Shown here one piece after another: positions 20,669 through 28,791 of a stretch of 64,000 bases of DNA. Below the pieces are notes generated by a model. It did not search any database, was not told where the DNA came from, and saw only the letters and a list, made by a program, of their open reading frames with translations. The position numbers and the translations under genes were made by a program. Origin of the DNA: Sphingomonas qomolangmaensis (GTDB taxonomy: Bacteria > Pseudomonadota > Alphaproteobacteria > Sphingomonadales > Sphingomonadaceae); contig NZ_CP101740.1 in assembly GCF_024496245.1 (NCBI RefSeq), forward strand, positions 248,001-312,000, in the 5' to 3' direction. Each line of letters opens with the position of its first letter. Within the stretch, counting starts at the first letter, position 1.

Positions 20669-20770
20669 CTCCCCCCCGACGTCGGGAGGGGGCGGGGGAG
20701 GGGTGTCGGCTCGAGCTTCGGTGCTCGCGGACAGGCCCTCCCCTAACCCCTCCCGCGCGCGGGAGGGGGA
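20669..20770. repeat. Palindromic intergenic repeat, family C copy 2
   Basis: The left hairpin contains CCCGACGTCGGG (20675-20686) within C and G runs; the right hairpin CCCCTCCCGCGCGCGGGAGG ends at 20766. GAGGGGTGTCGGC faces GGCCCTCCCCTAACCCC across a unique centre. It separates rplO from secY. Confidence 0.75.
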
Positions 20771-20798
20771 TTTTGCGCGGCAGCTTGGAACGGCCGGG

Positions 20799-20827
20799 TT
20801 AGACAACGCGCCCCGACCGCCTATATG
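20799..20827 (+). promoter_or_regulatory. Candidate promoter of secY-adk
   Basis: TTAGAC (20799-20804), a 17-base spacer and TATATG (20822-20827) fit a housekeeping promoter. RNA would start near 20834, some 45 bases before the secY ATG. It would let secY and adk be made independently of the upstream terminator. Confidence 0.5.
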
Positions 20828-20880
20828 CACTCGCGACATGGGCGAAAGTTCCGCCCGCTGATTCCCGGGACACACCACAT

Positions 20881-22251
20881 ATGGCATCCGCAGCCGATCA
20901 AATGGCGACCAGCCTGAACCTGTCGAAATTCGGCAAGGCGACCGAGCTCAAGAAGCGGCTCTGGTTCACGCTGGGCGCGCTCATCATCTTCCGGATGCTC
21001 AGCTACGTGCCGCTGCCCGGCATCGACCCGACCCAGCTCAATCTGCTCGCGCAGCAGACGCAGGGCGGCGTCATGGATTTCTTCAACACCTTCTCGGGCG
21101 GTGCGCTCGAGCGGATGTCGATCATCGCGCTCGGCGTGATGCCCTACATCACCGCCTCGATCGTGGTGCAGCTCGCTTCCTCGCTCAGCCCCACGCTGGC
21201 GGCGATCAAGAAGGAAGGCGAGAGCGGGCGCAAGAAGCTCAACCAGTATACGCGCTACGGCACCGTCGGCCTGACCGCGGTCCAGGGCTATTTCATCGCG
21301 GTCGGTCTCGAGGCGTTCGGTGCGACGCAGGGTGCGCAGGCGGTGGTCGAGCCCGGCATGTTGTTCCGTATCAGCGCGGTCATCTCGCTGATCGGCGGCA
21401 CGATGTTCCTGATGTGGCTGGGTGAGCAGATCACCAGCCGTGGCATCGGCAACGGCATTTCGCTGATCATCATGGCGGGCATCGTCGCGCATCTGCCGAC
21501 GACGCTGGTCCAGTTGTTCGAAGGCGGTCGCACCGGCACGATGGACCCGGTCCGTCTGGTCGGCATCATGGTTGCGGTGATCGGGCTGATCCTGCTGATC
21601 TGCTTCATGGAGCGCGCGCAGCGGCGGATCCTGATCCAATATCCCAAGCGCCAGACCGCGCGCGGAGTGCAGGCCGAGCGCAGCCATCTGCCGCTCAAGA
21701 TCAACACCGCGGGCGTCATCCCGCCGATCTTCGCTTCGTCGCTGCTGCTGATGCCGCTGACCGTCAGCCAGTTCGCCGGCCAGAGCGCGGCCAGCGGCGA
21801 GGGTGGGTTCATGAACGATTTCGTGATCGGGCTGAATCAGTACCTCACCCATGGCAGCCCGGTGTATATGCTGCTGTACGGCTTGGGCATCGTGTTCTTC
21901 TCGTTCTTCTACACCTCGGTGGTGTTCAATCCCGAGGAGACCGCGGACAATCTGAAGCGCTATGGCGGCTTCATCCCCGGCATCCGCCCGGGCAAGAGCA
22001 CCGAGACCTATTTCGATTATGTGCTGACGCGGATCACCGTGATCGGTGCGGCGTATCTGACCTTCATCTGCCTGGTGCCCGAATATCTTGTGTCGGCGCT
22101 GAGCATCCCCTTCTACCTTGGTGGCACTAGCCTTCTCATCGTGGTCAACGTAACCATGGATACGGTGACGCAGATCCAGTCGCATTTGCTGGCGCACCAG
22201 TATGGCGACCTGATCAAGAAGGCGAAGCTCAAGGGCGGTCGCGCGCGCTAA
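20881..22251 (+). CDS. secY: Protein translocase subunit SecY
   Basis: A 456-residue channel-forming core of the Sec translocon in the inner membrane, with the ten transmembrane helices of the family. The N-terminal segment with F-T-L-G-A-L-I-I-F-R, the P-L-P-G-I-D plug entry and the cytoplasmic loop R-R-I-L-I-Q-Y-P-K-R are typical; the C-terminal S-H-L-L-A-H-Q-Y loop is the SecA contact area. The ATG at 20881 lacks a strong ribosome-binding site (GGGACACACCACAT upstream). adk follows after 36 bases. Confidence 0.97.
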   Translation: MASAADQMATSLNLSKFGKATELKKRLWFTLGALIIFRMLSYVPLPGIDPTQLNLLAQQTQGGVMDFFNTFSGGALERMSIIALGVMPYITASIVVQLASSLSPTLAAIKKEGESGRKKLNQYTRYGTVGLTAVQGYFIAVGLEAFGATQGAQAVVEPGMLFRISAVISLIGGTMFLMWLGEQITSRGIGNGISLIIMAGIVAHLPTTLVQLFEGGRTGTMDPVRLVGIMVAVIGLILLICFMERAQRRILIQYPKRQTARGVQAERSHLPLKINTAGVIPPIFASSLLLMPLTVSQFAGQSAASGEGGFMNDFVIGLNQYLTHGSPVYMLLYGLGIVFFSFFYTSVVFNPEETADNLKRYGGFIPGIRPGKSTETYFDYVLTRITVIGAAYLTFICLVPEYLVSALSIPFYLGGTSLLIVVNVTMDTVTQIQSHLLAHQYGDLIKKAKLKGGRAR

Positions 22252-22287
22252 AGCCGCGCGCGCAAGCGTACGAATAGGGGAAGAGGC

Positions 22288-22941
22288 TTGAACATCATCC
22301 TGCTGGGACCGCCGGGCGCGGGCAAGGGCACCCAGGCGAGCCGGCTCGAACGCGAGCACGGCATGGTCCAGCTCTCGACCGGCGACATGCTGCGCGCTGC
22401 GGTGAAGGCGGGCACGCCGGTCGGGCTCGAGGCCAAGGCGGTGATGGATTCGGGCGGGCTGGTGTCGGACGCGATCGTGTCGGGGATCATCGGTGAGCGG
22501 CTCGACGAACTGCCCGCCGAGACCGGGGTGATCTTCGACGGCTATCCGCGTACCGCGGCGCAGGCCGAGGCGCTCGACACGCTGCTGGCGGACCGCGGGC
22601 GCGAGCTGCATTATGTGATCGAGCTGGTGGTCGACGAGGATGCGCTGGTCGAGCGGATCACCGGGCGCTTCACTTGTGGCAATTGTGGTGCAGGCTATCA
22701 CGACGTGTTCAAGCCGACGCTGGTCGACGGCCTGTGCGACGTGTGCGGATCGACCGAGTTCAAGCGCCGCCCCGACGACAATGCCGAGACGGTGCGCACG
22801 CGGATGGCCGAATATCGCGCCAAGACCGCACCGATCCTGCCGATCTACGACGCGCGCGGACTGGTCACGCGGATCGACGGCATGGCCGACATCGCGCAGG
22901 TGACCGCGGCGATCGAGGGCGTGCTGGGCGGGCAGGGGTAG
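22288..22941 (+). CDS. adk: Adenylate kinase (zinc-lid type)
   Basis: A 217-residue enzyme interconverting ATP + AMP and 2 ADP. The P-loop G-P-P-G-A-G-K-G-T is at residues 7-15 and the AMP-binding L-S-T-G-D-M-L-R follows. The lid is of the zinc type: Cys130-x2-Cys133 and Cys150-x2-Cys153. The start is TTG at 22288, preceded by GGGGAAGAGG; this gives the invariant N-terminus [10 protein letters not shown]. The secY-adk pairing is conserved in bacteria. Confidence 0.96.
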   Translation: MNIILLGPPGAGKGTQASRLEREHGMVQLSTGDMLRAAVKAGTPVGLEAKAVMDSGGLVSDAIVSGIIGERLDELPAETGVIFDGYPRTAAQAEALDTLLADRGRELHYVIELVVDEDALVERITGRFTCGNCGAGYHDVFKPTLVDGLCDVCGSTEFKRRPDDNAETVRTRMAEYRAKTAPILPIYDARGLVTRIDGMADIAQVTAAIEGVLGGQG

Positions 22942-22991
22942 GCTGGTGCCGGCCGTTGTCGGCCGGCCCAACGGATGATATCGTGGCTGGC

Positions 22992-23567
22992 ATGGGCCAA
23001 GAGCGATTTTCCGTCTCCGAACCGACCGTGCACAAGCTGACGGTGGAGGAGTTCCTTGCGCTCGATGAGGCTGGCTTCTTTCTTGGAAAGGGCCGGTTCG
23101 AGCTGATCGAGGGGGAAATCTATCAGATGAGCCCGCTGCACCGCCCGCACGCCCGAGTCATCATCGAAATCGGATCGCAGCTTCACCGCGCGGTCGGCGC
23201 CGCCGCGCTCGATCTCGAAGTTCTGTCGCCGGTGTCGATGCGGCTCGGGCCGCATAGCCTGCCCGAGCCCGACCTGCTCGTCGCGGCTCCCGATCCCGAT
23301 GACAAGTTCGTCGAACTGGGGTTTGCCCGCCTCGCGATCGAAGTCGCCGATGCGTCGCTGAAGCATGATCTGACGCGCAAGGCTCCGCTATACGCACAAC
23401 ATGGCATCCCCGAATTCTGGATCGTCGACCTTAACGCGCGGACGATCCACCAGATGACCGACCCGAGGCCCGAGGGCTATGCCAGCGTCGAGGTCCATCC
23501 GTTCGGCGCACGCGTTGCATCGAAATTGGTTCCGCAAATCGTGCTTGACAGCGCCCGGCTCGCTTGA
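22992..23567 (+). CDS. Uma2-family (DUF820) putative nuclease
   Basis: A 191-residue protein of the Uma2/DUF820 family, whose core has the PD-(D/E)xK nuclease fold. Visible motifs are T-V-E-E-F-L-A-L, R-F-E-L-I-E-G-E-I-Y-Q-M-S-P, S-L-P-E-P-D-L-L-V, A-I-E-V-A-D-A-S-L-K-H-D-L-T-R-K and Y-A-Q-H-G-I-P-E-F-W-I-V-D. The E-P-D and E-V-A-D...K residues would be the metal and catalytic positions. A biological role is not established for the family. The ATG at 22992 is preferred; GTG at 22983 is an alternative. It sits between adk and rpsM, an unusual place, and its stop overlaps a TTGACA that may serve rpsM. Confidence 0.83.
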   Translation: MGQERFSVSEPTVHKLTVEEFLALDEAGFFLGKGRFELIEGEIYQMSPLHRPHARVIIEIGSQLHRAVGAAALDLEVLSPVSMRLGPHSLPEPDLLVAAPDPDDKFVELGFARLAIEVADASLKHDLTRKAPLYAQHGIPEFWIVDLNARTIHQMTDPRPEGYASVEVHPFGARVASKLVPQIVLDSARLA

Positions 23568-23591
23568 CAGCCGACGACTCGCGGCTTAACT
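23564..23591 (+). promoter_or_regulatory. Candidate promoter of rpsM-rpsK-rpoA
   Basis: A perfect TTGACA (23564-23569) overlaps the Uma2 stop codon, and TTAACT (23586-23591) follows after 16 bases. The remaining gap to rpsM (to 23725) shows no gene. It gives the alpha operon a start independent of secY-adk. Confidence 0.45.
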
Positions 23592-23725
23592 GCCAGTCCC
23601 TCCGAAGCACCGGTCATGCCGGCGGCGCGTTTACGCGACCGTCGGTGTCGTTCGTTTCGGAATTAACGCTACGAGATGGGCGCGTGCTGCCATGCCGTGC
23701 CCGTGGAGCTGGGAGAATATAGTTC

Positions 23726-24094
23726 ATGGCTCGTATTGCGGGTGTCAACATCCCGACCAACAAGCGCGTCGTCATCGCGCTGCAGTATATCCACGGCATC
23801 GGCCCCGCAAAGGCCAAGCAGATCACCGAAGCATTGAGCATCGTTCCCGAACGCCGGGTACAGGACCTCACCGATTCGGAAGTGCTGCAGATCCGCGAGA
23901 CGATCGACGCCACCCACACGGTGGAAGGCGATCTTCGTCGCCAGACCGCGATGAACATCAAGCGTCTGATGGATCTGGCCTGCTATCGTGGGCTTCGTCA
24001 TCGCAAGGGCCTGCCGGTCCGCGGCCAGCGCACGCATACCAATGCGCGCACCCGCAAGGGCAAGTCGAAGGCGATCGCCGGCAAGAAGAAGTAA
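23726..24094 (+). CDS. rpsM: 30S ribosomal protein S13
   Basis: A 122-residue head protein forming bridge B1 to the 50S subunit and touching P-site tRNA through its basic tail. [10 protein letters not shown], the H-G-I-G-P-A-K-A helix-hairpin-helix and the C-terminal [14 protein letters not shown] are diagnostic. AGCTGGGAGAATATAGTTC precedes the ATG. Confidence 0.97.
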   Translation: MARIAGVNIPTNKRVVIALQYIHGIGPAKAKQITEALSIVPERRVQDLTDSEVLQIRETIDATHTVEGDLRRQTAMNIKRLMDLACYRGLRHRKGLPVRGQRTHTNARTRKGKSKAIAGKKK

Positions 24095-24157
24095 GCTTGA
24101 AGCCGCGGCGGCATCGTCGCGGCTCGCTTACGCTATTCAGGATATCAGGACAGTAAA

Positions 24158-24547
24158 ATGGCACGTGAACCGCAGCGCCTTCGTCGGCGCGAACGCAAGA
24201 ATATCTCCTCGGGCGTCGCGCATGTGAACGCCAGCTTCAACAACACGATGATCACCATCACCGACGCGCAGGGCAACACGATCTCGTGGTCGTCGGCCGG
24301 CACGATGGGCTTCAAGGGCAGCCGCAAGTCGACTCCCTATGCCGCCCAGGTCGCCGCCGAAGACGCGGGCAAGAAGGCTGCCGAGCACGGCGTCCGCACG
24401 CTCGAAGTCGAAGTAAAGGGTCCGGGTTCGGGCCGCGAATCGGCGCTTCGCGCGCTGCAGGCGGTCGGTTTCCAGATCACGTCGATCCGCGACGTGACCT
24501 CGATCCCGCACAACGGCGTTCGTCCTTCGAAGCGTCGCCGCGTCTAA
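24158..24547 (+). CDS. rpsK: 30S ribosomal protein S11
   Basis: A 129-residue platform protein near the Shine-Dalgarno/anti-Shine-Dalgarno helix. [24 protein letters not shown] and the C-terminal [12 protein letters not shown] are all conserved. rpoA follows after about 100 bases that carry a CGTGGGCGGGCGG/GCGCGCCCACG hairpin. Confidence 0.97.
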   Translation: MAREPQRLRRRERKNISSGVAHVNASFNNTMITITDAQGNTISWSSAGTMGFKGSRKSTPYAAQVAAEDAGKKAAEHGVRTLEVEVKGPGSGRESALRALQAVGFQITSIRDVTSIPHNGVRPSKRRRV

Positions 24548-24649
24548 TTCGATTATGCGTGGGCGGGCGGCTTCGCAGTATTGCGAGCCGCGCGCCCACG
24601 CGGCTTTTCGGCGGGAGAGTCCCATTCCCGCCCAACCCAGGGGAAGCCT

Positions 24650-25714
24650 GTGTCTGTCAATGCAAAGAACTGGCAGGAGCTGAAGAAGCCCAGCGGTCTC
24701 GAAAAGAAGGCCGGTGGCGATACCAAGCGCAAGGCGACCTTCATCGCCGAACCGCTCGAGCGGGGCTTCGGTCTGACGCTCGGCAACGCGCTGCGCCGCG
24801 TGTTGCTGTCGTCGCTGCAGGGTGCTGCGGTCACCTCGATCAAGATCGAGAACGTGCTGCACGAATTCTCGTCGCTGGCGGGAGTCCGCGAGGACGTCAC
24901 CGACATCGTCCTGAACGTGAAGCAGCTGGCGATCCGCATGCAGGGCGAAGGCCCCAAGCGGCTCCAGCTGTCGGCGACCGGTCCTGCGACCGTCACTGCC
25001 GGTGACATCGCCGTTTCGGGTGACATCGAAGTGATGAACCCCAAGCTGGTACTGTGCCACCTTGATGAAGGCGCGACGCTCAACATGGAGCTGACGGCTG
25101 ACGTCGGGAAGGGCTATGTGCCCGCCGCTGCTAACCGTCCGGCCGACGCACCGATCGGGCTGATTCCCATCGACGCGCTGTATTCGCCGGTGCGCCAGGT
25201 CAGCTACAAGGTCGAGAACACCCGCGTCGGGCAAGAGCTCGATTACGACAAGCTGACGCTGACGATCGAGACCGATGGCACCGTGACCCCTGACGATGCG
25301 GTGGCCTATGCCGGTCGCATTCTGCAGGACCAGTTGTCGCTGTTCGTCCACTTCGACGATTCGGCGATGACTCGCAGCGCGCCGGTTTCGGCGGGCCTGC
25401 CCGTTGCCGCTGCTGAAACGCCTGGCGATACCGCGACGATCAACCGTTACCTTCTCAAGAAGGTCGACGAGTTGGAGCTGTCGGTGCGTTCGGCCAACTG
25501 CCTCAAGAACGACAACATCATCTATATCGGCGATCTGGTCCAGAAGACCGAAGCCGAGATGCTGCGCACGCCGAATTTCGGCCGCAAGTCGCTCAACGAG
25601 ATCAAGGAAGTGCTTTCGGGCATGGGGCTCCGCCTGGGGATGGAAATTCCTGGCTGGCCGCCTGAGAACATCGAAGAGATGGCCAAGAAGCTCGAGCAGG
25701 AAATCATGGGGTGA
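24650..25714 (+). CDS. rpoA: RNA polymerase subunit alpha
   Basis: A 354-residue subunit that dimerises to start RNA polymerase assembly and reads UP elements and activators through its C-terminal domain. The N-terminal domain has [20 protein letters not shown]; the C-terminal domain has the S-A-N-C-L-K-N-D and G-R-K-S-L-N-E-I-K helix-hairpin-helix regions. The start is GTG at 24650 with GGGGAAG eight bases upstream, giving M-S-V-N-A-K-N-W. A family A repeat follows. Confidence 0.96.
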   Translation: MSVNAKNWQELKKPSGLEKKAGGDTKRKATFIAEPLERGFGLTLGNALRRVLLSSLQGAAVTSIKIENVLHEFSSLAGVREDVTDIVLNVKQLAIRMQGEGPKRLQLSATGPATVTAGDIAVSGDIEVMNPKLVLCHLDEGATLNMELTADVGKGYVPAAANRPADAPIGLIPIDALYSPVRQVSYKVENTRVGQELDYDKLTLTIETDGTVTPDDAVAYAGRILQDQLSLFVHFDDSAMTRSAPVSAGLPVAAAETPGDTATINRYLLKKVDELELSVRSANCLKNDNIIYIGDLVQKTEAEMLRTPNFGRKSLNEIKEVLSGMGLRLGMEIPGWPPENIEEMAKKLEQEIMG

Positions 25715-25730
25715 TCGCAGCATCCTTTGC

Positions 25731-25812
25731 CGTCACCCCGGCGAAAGCCGGGGACCAGCGCGGCAAGGGATATGTGTTCCCCTTTAAGGCCCCGTCTTTC
25801 GCCGGGGTGACG
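25731..25812. repeat. Palindromic intergenic repeat, family A copy 3
   Basis: CGTCACCCCGGCGAAAGCCG begins the left arm; CCCGTCTTTCGCCGGGGTGA and CGG form the right arm. The arms differ from the other copies by paired changes (CCGGC/GCCGG in place of CCAGC/GCTGG) that keep the hairpin. It lies 16 bases after rpoA. Confidence 0.85.
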
Positions 25813-25889
25813 GATAATTTGGGTGGGCTGCCGTCCCCACCTGGTCTGGGGTCCCGTCGAACGGCCCCTTAACGAACGAAGGAAATATC

Positions 25890-26312
25890 ATGCGTCATCG
25901 CGTAGGCGGCCGTAAGCTGCAACGTACCTCGGCACATCGCATCGCGCTGTTCCGCAACATGTCGGCCGCGCTCATCAAGCATGAGCAGATCACCACCACC
26001 GTCGCCAAGGCAAAGGAGCTTCGCCCCTATGTCGAGAAGCTGGTGACGCTGGCGAAGAAGGGCGGCCTGTCGAACCGCCGCCTGGCACATGCCCGGCTGC
26101 TCGACGACGCGCAGCTCATCAAGCTGTTCGACGTGCTGGCATCGCGCTACGCCGACCGTCCCGGCGGCTATACCCGCATCATCAAGGCCGGCCCCCGCGC
26201 TTCGGATGCCTCGCCGATGGCGATCATCGAATTCGTCGACCGCGACGTCAGCGCCAAGGGCCAGGATTCGGGCCCGGTGATGTCGGACGACAATTACGAC
26301 GACGAGGGCTGA
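25890..26312 (+). CDS. rplQ: 50S ribosomal protein L17
   Basis: A 140-residue protein near the tunnel exit. [23 protein letters not shown] and [12 protein letters not shown] are diagnostic. The C-terminal 20 residues form an acidic tail (D-D-N-Y-D-D-E-G). It closes the ribosomal block and is followed by a terminator. Confidence 0.96.
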   Translation: MRHRVGGRKLQRTSAHRIALFRNMSAALIKHEQITTTVAKAKELRPYVEKLVTLAKKGGLSNRRLAHARLLDDAQLIKLFDVLASRYADRPGGYTRIIKAGPRASDASPMAIIEFVDRDVSAKGQDSGPVMSDDNYDDEG

Positions 26313-26360
26313 TCGAACTAGGCCCCTCTCCCGTTCAGCGGGGGGATTAGCCGACTTGCC

Positions 26361-26394
26361 AGAAAGGCCGTGCCCATTAGGGTGCGGCCTTTCT
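26361..26394 (+). terminator. Intrinsic terminator after rplQ
   Basis: AGAAAGGCCG (26361-26370) pairs perfectly with CGGCCTTTCT (26385-26394) and CGTTTCTG follows. It ends the alpha operon and lies only 22 bases before the next ATG. Confidence 0.75.
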
Positions 26395-26416
26395 CGTTTC
26401 TGCGGAGATCCCCTTC

Positions 26417-28570
26417 ATGCGTCGTGTTTCGCTCGCCCTCTTGCCGCTGCTGTTCGTCGCTCCGACCTATGCCGCTTCCGCCCCACAGGAGACCCGCGCC
26501 GCGATGCCGACGATCGATTACCCGCAGACCCGCCGCACCGACGTGGCTGAAGAGCAGTTCGGCGAGAAGGTCGCCGATCCGTATCGCTGGCTCGAGAACG
26601 ACGTTCGCAACGATGCCGAGGTGGCCAAATGGGTCGCTGATCAGAACAAGCTTACCGATGCGTATCTGGCGACGCTGCCCGGCCGCGATCTGTTCCAGGC
26701 GCGGCTGAAGGCGCTGTTCGATTATGAGCGCTTCGGCGTGCCGACCAAGAAGGGCGGCCGCTATTTCTACAGCTATAATTCGGGGCTGCAGAACCAGGCG
26801 GTGCTGTACGTCCGCGACAGCGTCGACGGGCAGGGGCGATTGCTGCTCGATCCTAATGGCTGGTCGAAGGACGGCGCGACCGCGCTGGGCGAATGGGAGC
26901 CTTCGGAGGACGGCAAGCACCTGCTGTACAGCGTGCAGGACGGCGGTTCTGACTGGCGGACGGTGCAGGTGCTCGACGTCGCGACGGGAAAGCCGCTCGC
27001 CGACAAGGTCGAATGGGTGAAGTTCTCGACCCTGGTCTGGGCCAAGGACGGGTCGGGCTTCTTCTATTCGCGTTTCCCCGCGCCCGCCGCCGACCAGCAG
27101 TTCCAGGCGCTGAACGAGAACCAGGCGGTGTATTTCCACAAGCTGGGCAACGCGCAGGCGGCCGACCAGCTGATCTATGCCACCCCCGAGACGCCCAAGC
27201 GCAGCCATACGGCGCAGGTCACCGACGATGGCCGCTATCTGGTGGTCACCACCACCGAGGGCACCGACAATCGCTACGAAGTGACGCTGATCGACCTGCA
27301 GGACGCCAAGCGCACCCCGCGCAAGCTGGTGAAGGGGCTAGAGAACGAGTGGAGCCTCGTCGGCAACCAGGGGACGACCTTCTATTGGTCGACCAACAAG
27401 GGTGCGCCGCGATCGAAGATCGTGACGATGGACGTCAGCGCCGCGACGCCGACCCCGCGCGACCTGATCGCCGAGGATGCGGCGGTGCTGCAGGGCGCGG
27501 GCATCGTCGGCGGGATGCTGGTCGCCAGCTATCTGGTCGATGCCAAGACCGAGGTGCGGCGCTATGCGCTGGGTGGCAAGCTTGCGGGCAAGGTCGATCT
27601 GCCGGGGATCGGCACTGCGGGCGGCTTCGGCGGTGATCAGGACGATCCCGAGACCTTCTTCGTCTTCACCAGCTTCGCGACGCCGAGCACGGTCTATCGC
27701 TATGACGTGAAGACCGGGCAGGCGAGCCCCTGGGCCAGCCCCAAGGTGGCGTTCGATCCGGCGAACTATGTCGTCGAACAGCGCTTCTACGCATCGAAGG
27801 ACGGCACCAAGGTTCCGATGTTCGTCGTGAAACGCAAGGACGTGACCGGCCCCGCGCCGACGTTGCTCTATGCCTATGGCGGCTTCAACGTGCCGGTGCT
27901 GCCGGGCTTCTCCGCGTCGCGCGTCGCGTGGATGGAGCAGGGCGGGGTGCTCGCGGTCGCCAACATTCGCGGCGGCGGCGAATATGGCAAGACCTGGCAC
28001 GACGGCGGCCGCTTGGCGAACAAGCAGAATGTGTTCGACGATTTCATCGGCGCTGGCGAATATCTGATCGCGCAAGGCATCACCGGCAAGACCCAGTTGG
28101 CGATCCAGGGCGGATCGAATGGCGGGTTGCTGGTGGGTGCGGTGGTCAATCAGCGCCCCGATCTGTTCGCCGCCGCGCTGCCCGCGGTGGGGGTGATGGA
28201 CATGCTGCGCTTCGATCGCTTCACCGCGGGGCGCTATTGGGTCGACGACTATGGCTATCCGTCGAAGGAGGCCGATTTCAAGGTGCTGCGCGCCTATTCG
28301 CCGTATCACAATGTTGCGGCGGGCAAGACCTATCCGGCGATCCTGGCGACCACCGCCGACACCGATGATCGCGTGGTGCCCGGCCACACCTTCAAATACA
28401 CCGCGATGCTCCAGGCGAGCGACATCGGCCCCAAGCCGCACCTCGCCCGCATCGAAACGCGAGCGGGCCATGGATCGGGCAAGCCTACCGACAAGATCAT
28501 CGAGGAGACGGCCGATCTGTGGGCGTTCGCAGCGAAGTGGACGGGGTTGGAGGTGAAACCGGTCCAGTGA
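26417..28570 (+). CDS. Secreted prolyl oligopeptidase (S9A family)
   Basis: A 717-residue serine peptidase that cleaves short peptides after proline. A signal peptide (about 1-19, A-P-T-Y-A-A-S) sends it to the periplasm. Residues about 90-440 form the seven-bladed propeller (with D-P-Y-R-W-L-E-N just before it). The C-terminal alpha/beta-hydrolase domain has G-G-S-N-G-G with nucleophile Ser567, an Asp in D-T-D-D-R-V (650/651) and His685 in R-A-G-H-G-S-G. GCGGAGATCC precedes the ATG. The terminator is so close upstream that its own promoter is unclear. Confidence 0.94.
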   Translation: MRRVSLALLPLLFVAPTYAASAPQETRAAMPTIDYPQTRRTDVAEEQFGEKVADPYRWLENDVRNDAEVAKWVADQNKLTDAYLATLPGRDLFQARLKALFDYERFGVPTKKGGRYFYSYNSGLQNQAVLYVRDSVDGQGRLLLDPNGWSKDGATALGEWEPSEDGKHLLYSVQDGGSDWRTVQVLDVATGKPLADKVEWVKFSTLVWAKDGSGFFYSRFPAPAADQQFQALNENQAVYFHKLGNAQAADQLIYATPETPKRSHTAQVTDDGRYLVVTTTEGTDNRYEVTLIDLQDAKRTPRKLVKGLENEWSLVGNQGTTFYWSTNKGAPRSKIVTMDVSAATPTPRDLIAEDAAVLQGAGIVGGMLVASYLVDAKTEVRRYALGGKLAGKVDLPGIGTAGGFGGDQDDPETFFVFTSFATPSTVYRYDVKTGQASPWASPKVAFDPANYVVEQRFYASKDGTKVPMFVVKRKDVTGPAPTLLYAYGGFNVPVLPGFSASRVAWMEQGGVLAVANIRGGGEYGKTWHDGGRLANKQNVFDDFIGAGEYLIAQGITGKTQLAIQGGSNGGLLVGAVVNQRPDLFAAALPAVGVMDMLRFDRFTAGRYWVDDYGYPSKEADFKVLRAYSPYHNVAAGKTYPAILATTADTDDRVVPGHTFKYTAMLQASDIGPKPHLARIETRAGHGSGKPTDKIIEETADLWAFAAKWTGLEVKPVQ

Positions 28571-28737
28571 GGCAAGGTGGTGCGGTGGAAACGGCGCGCC
28601 TCCTTTCCGAAGGCGTGATCGCGGATTTCACCGGCGATGGGACGCTGGTTTGGCTCTATATCGATGGCGCGAGCCGGTTCGACCGGGGTTCACTCGAAAC
28701 GACGGTCGTACCGCTGGTGCCGCGCAAGGCCGCCTGA
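28567..28737 (+). CDS. Small hypothetical protein, DUF2283-like C-terminal half
   Basis: A 56-residue reading frame from a GTG whose last bases overlap the oligopeptidase stop (GTGA). The segment E-T-A-R-L-L-S-E-G-V-I-A-D-F-T-G-D-G-T-L-V-W-L-Y-I-D-G-A-S resembles the C-terminal half of DUF2283 proteins, which usually read G-V-x-x-D-x-D-x-x-G-x-x-V-G-I-E-I-L-D-A-S. The typical N-terminal strand Y-D-x-E-A-D-A-L-Y is missing. It may be a truncated gene or a short translated passenger. No function is proposed. Confidence 0.42.
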   Translation: MRQGGAVETARLLSEGVIADFTGDGTLVWLYIDGASRFDRGSLETTVVPLVPRKAA

Positions 28738-28791
28738 CCGCGGTGGCATCATCCCCTTTCCCAGCCGCGCGTGGCTCGCTATGCGCTTGCC

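Noticed and set aside
20821..22971. A 716-codon open frame on the minus strand across secY and adk
   Set aside because: It is antisense to two certain genes, has a low-complexity Arg/His/Asp-rich translation and no family features; long antisense frames are expected in such GC-rich codon use.
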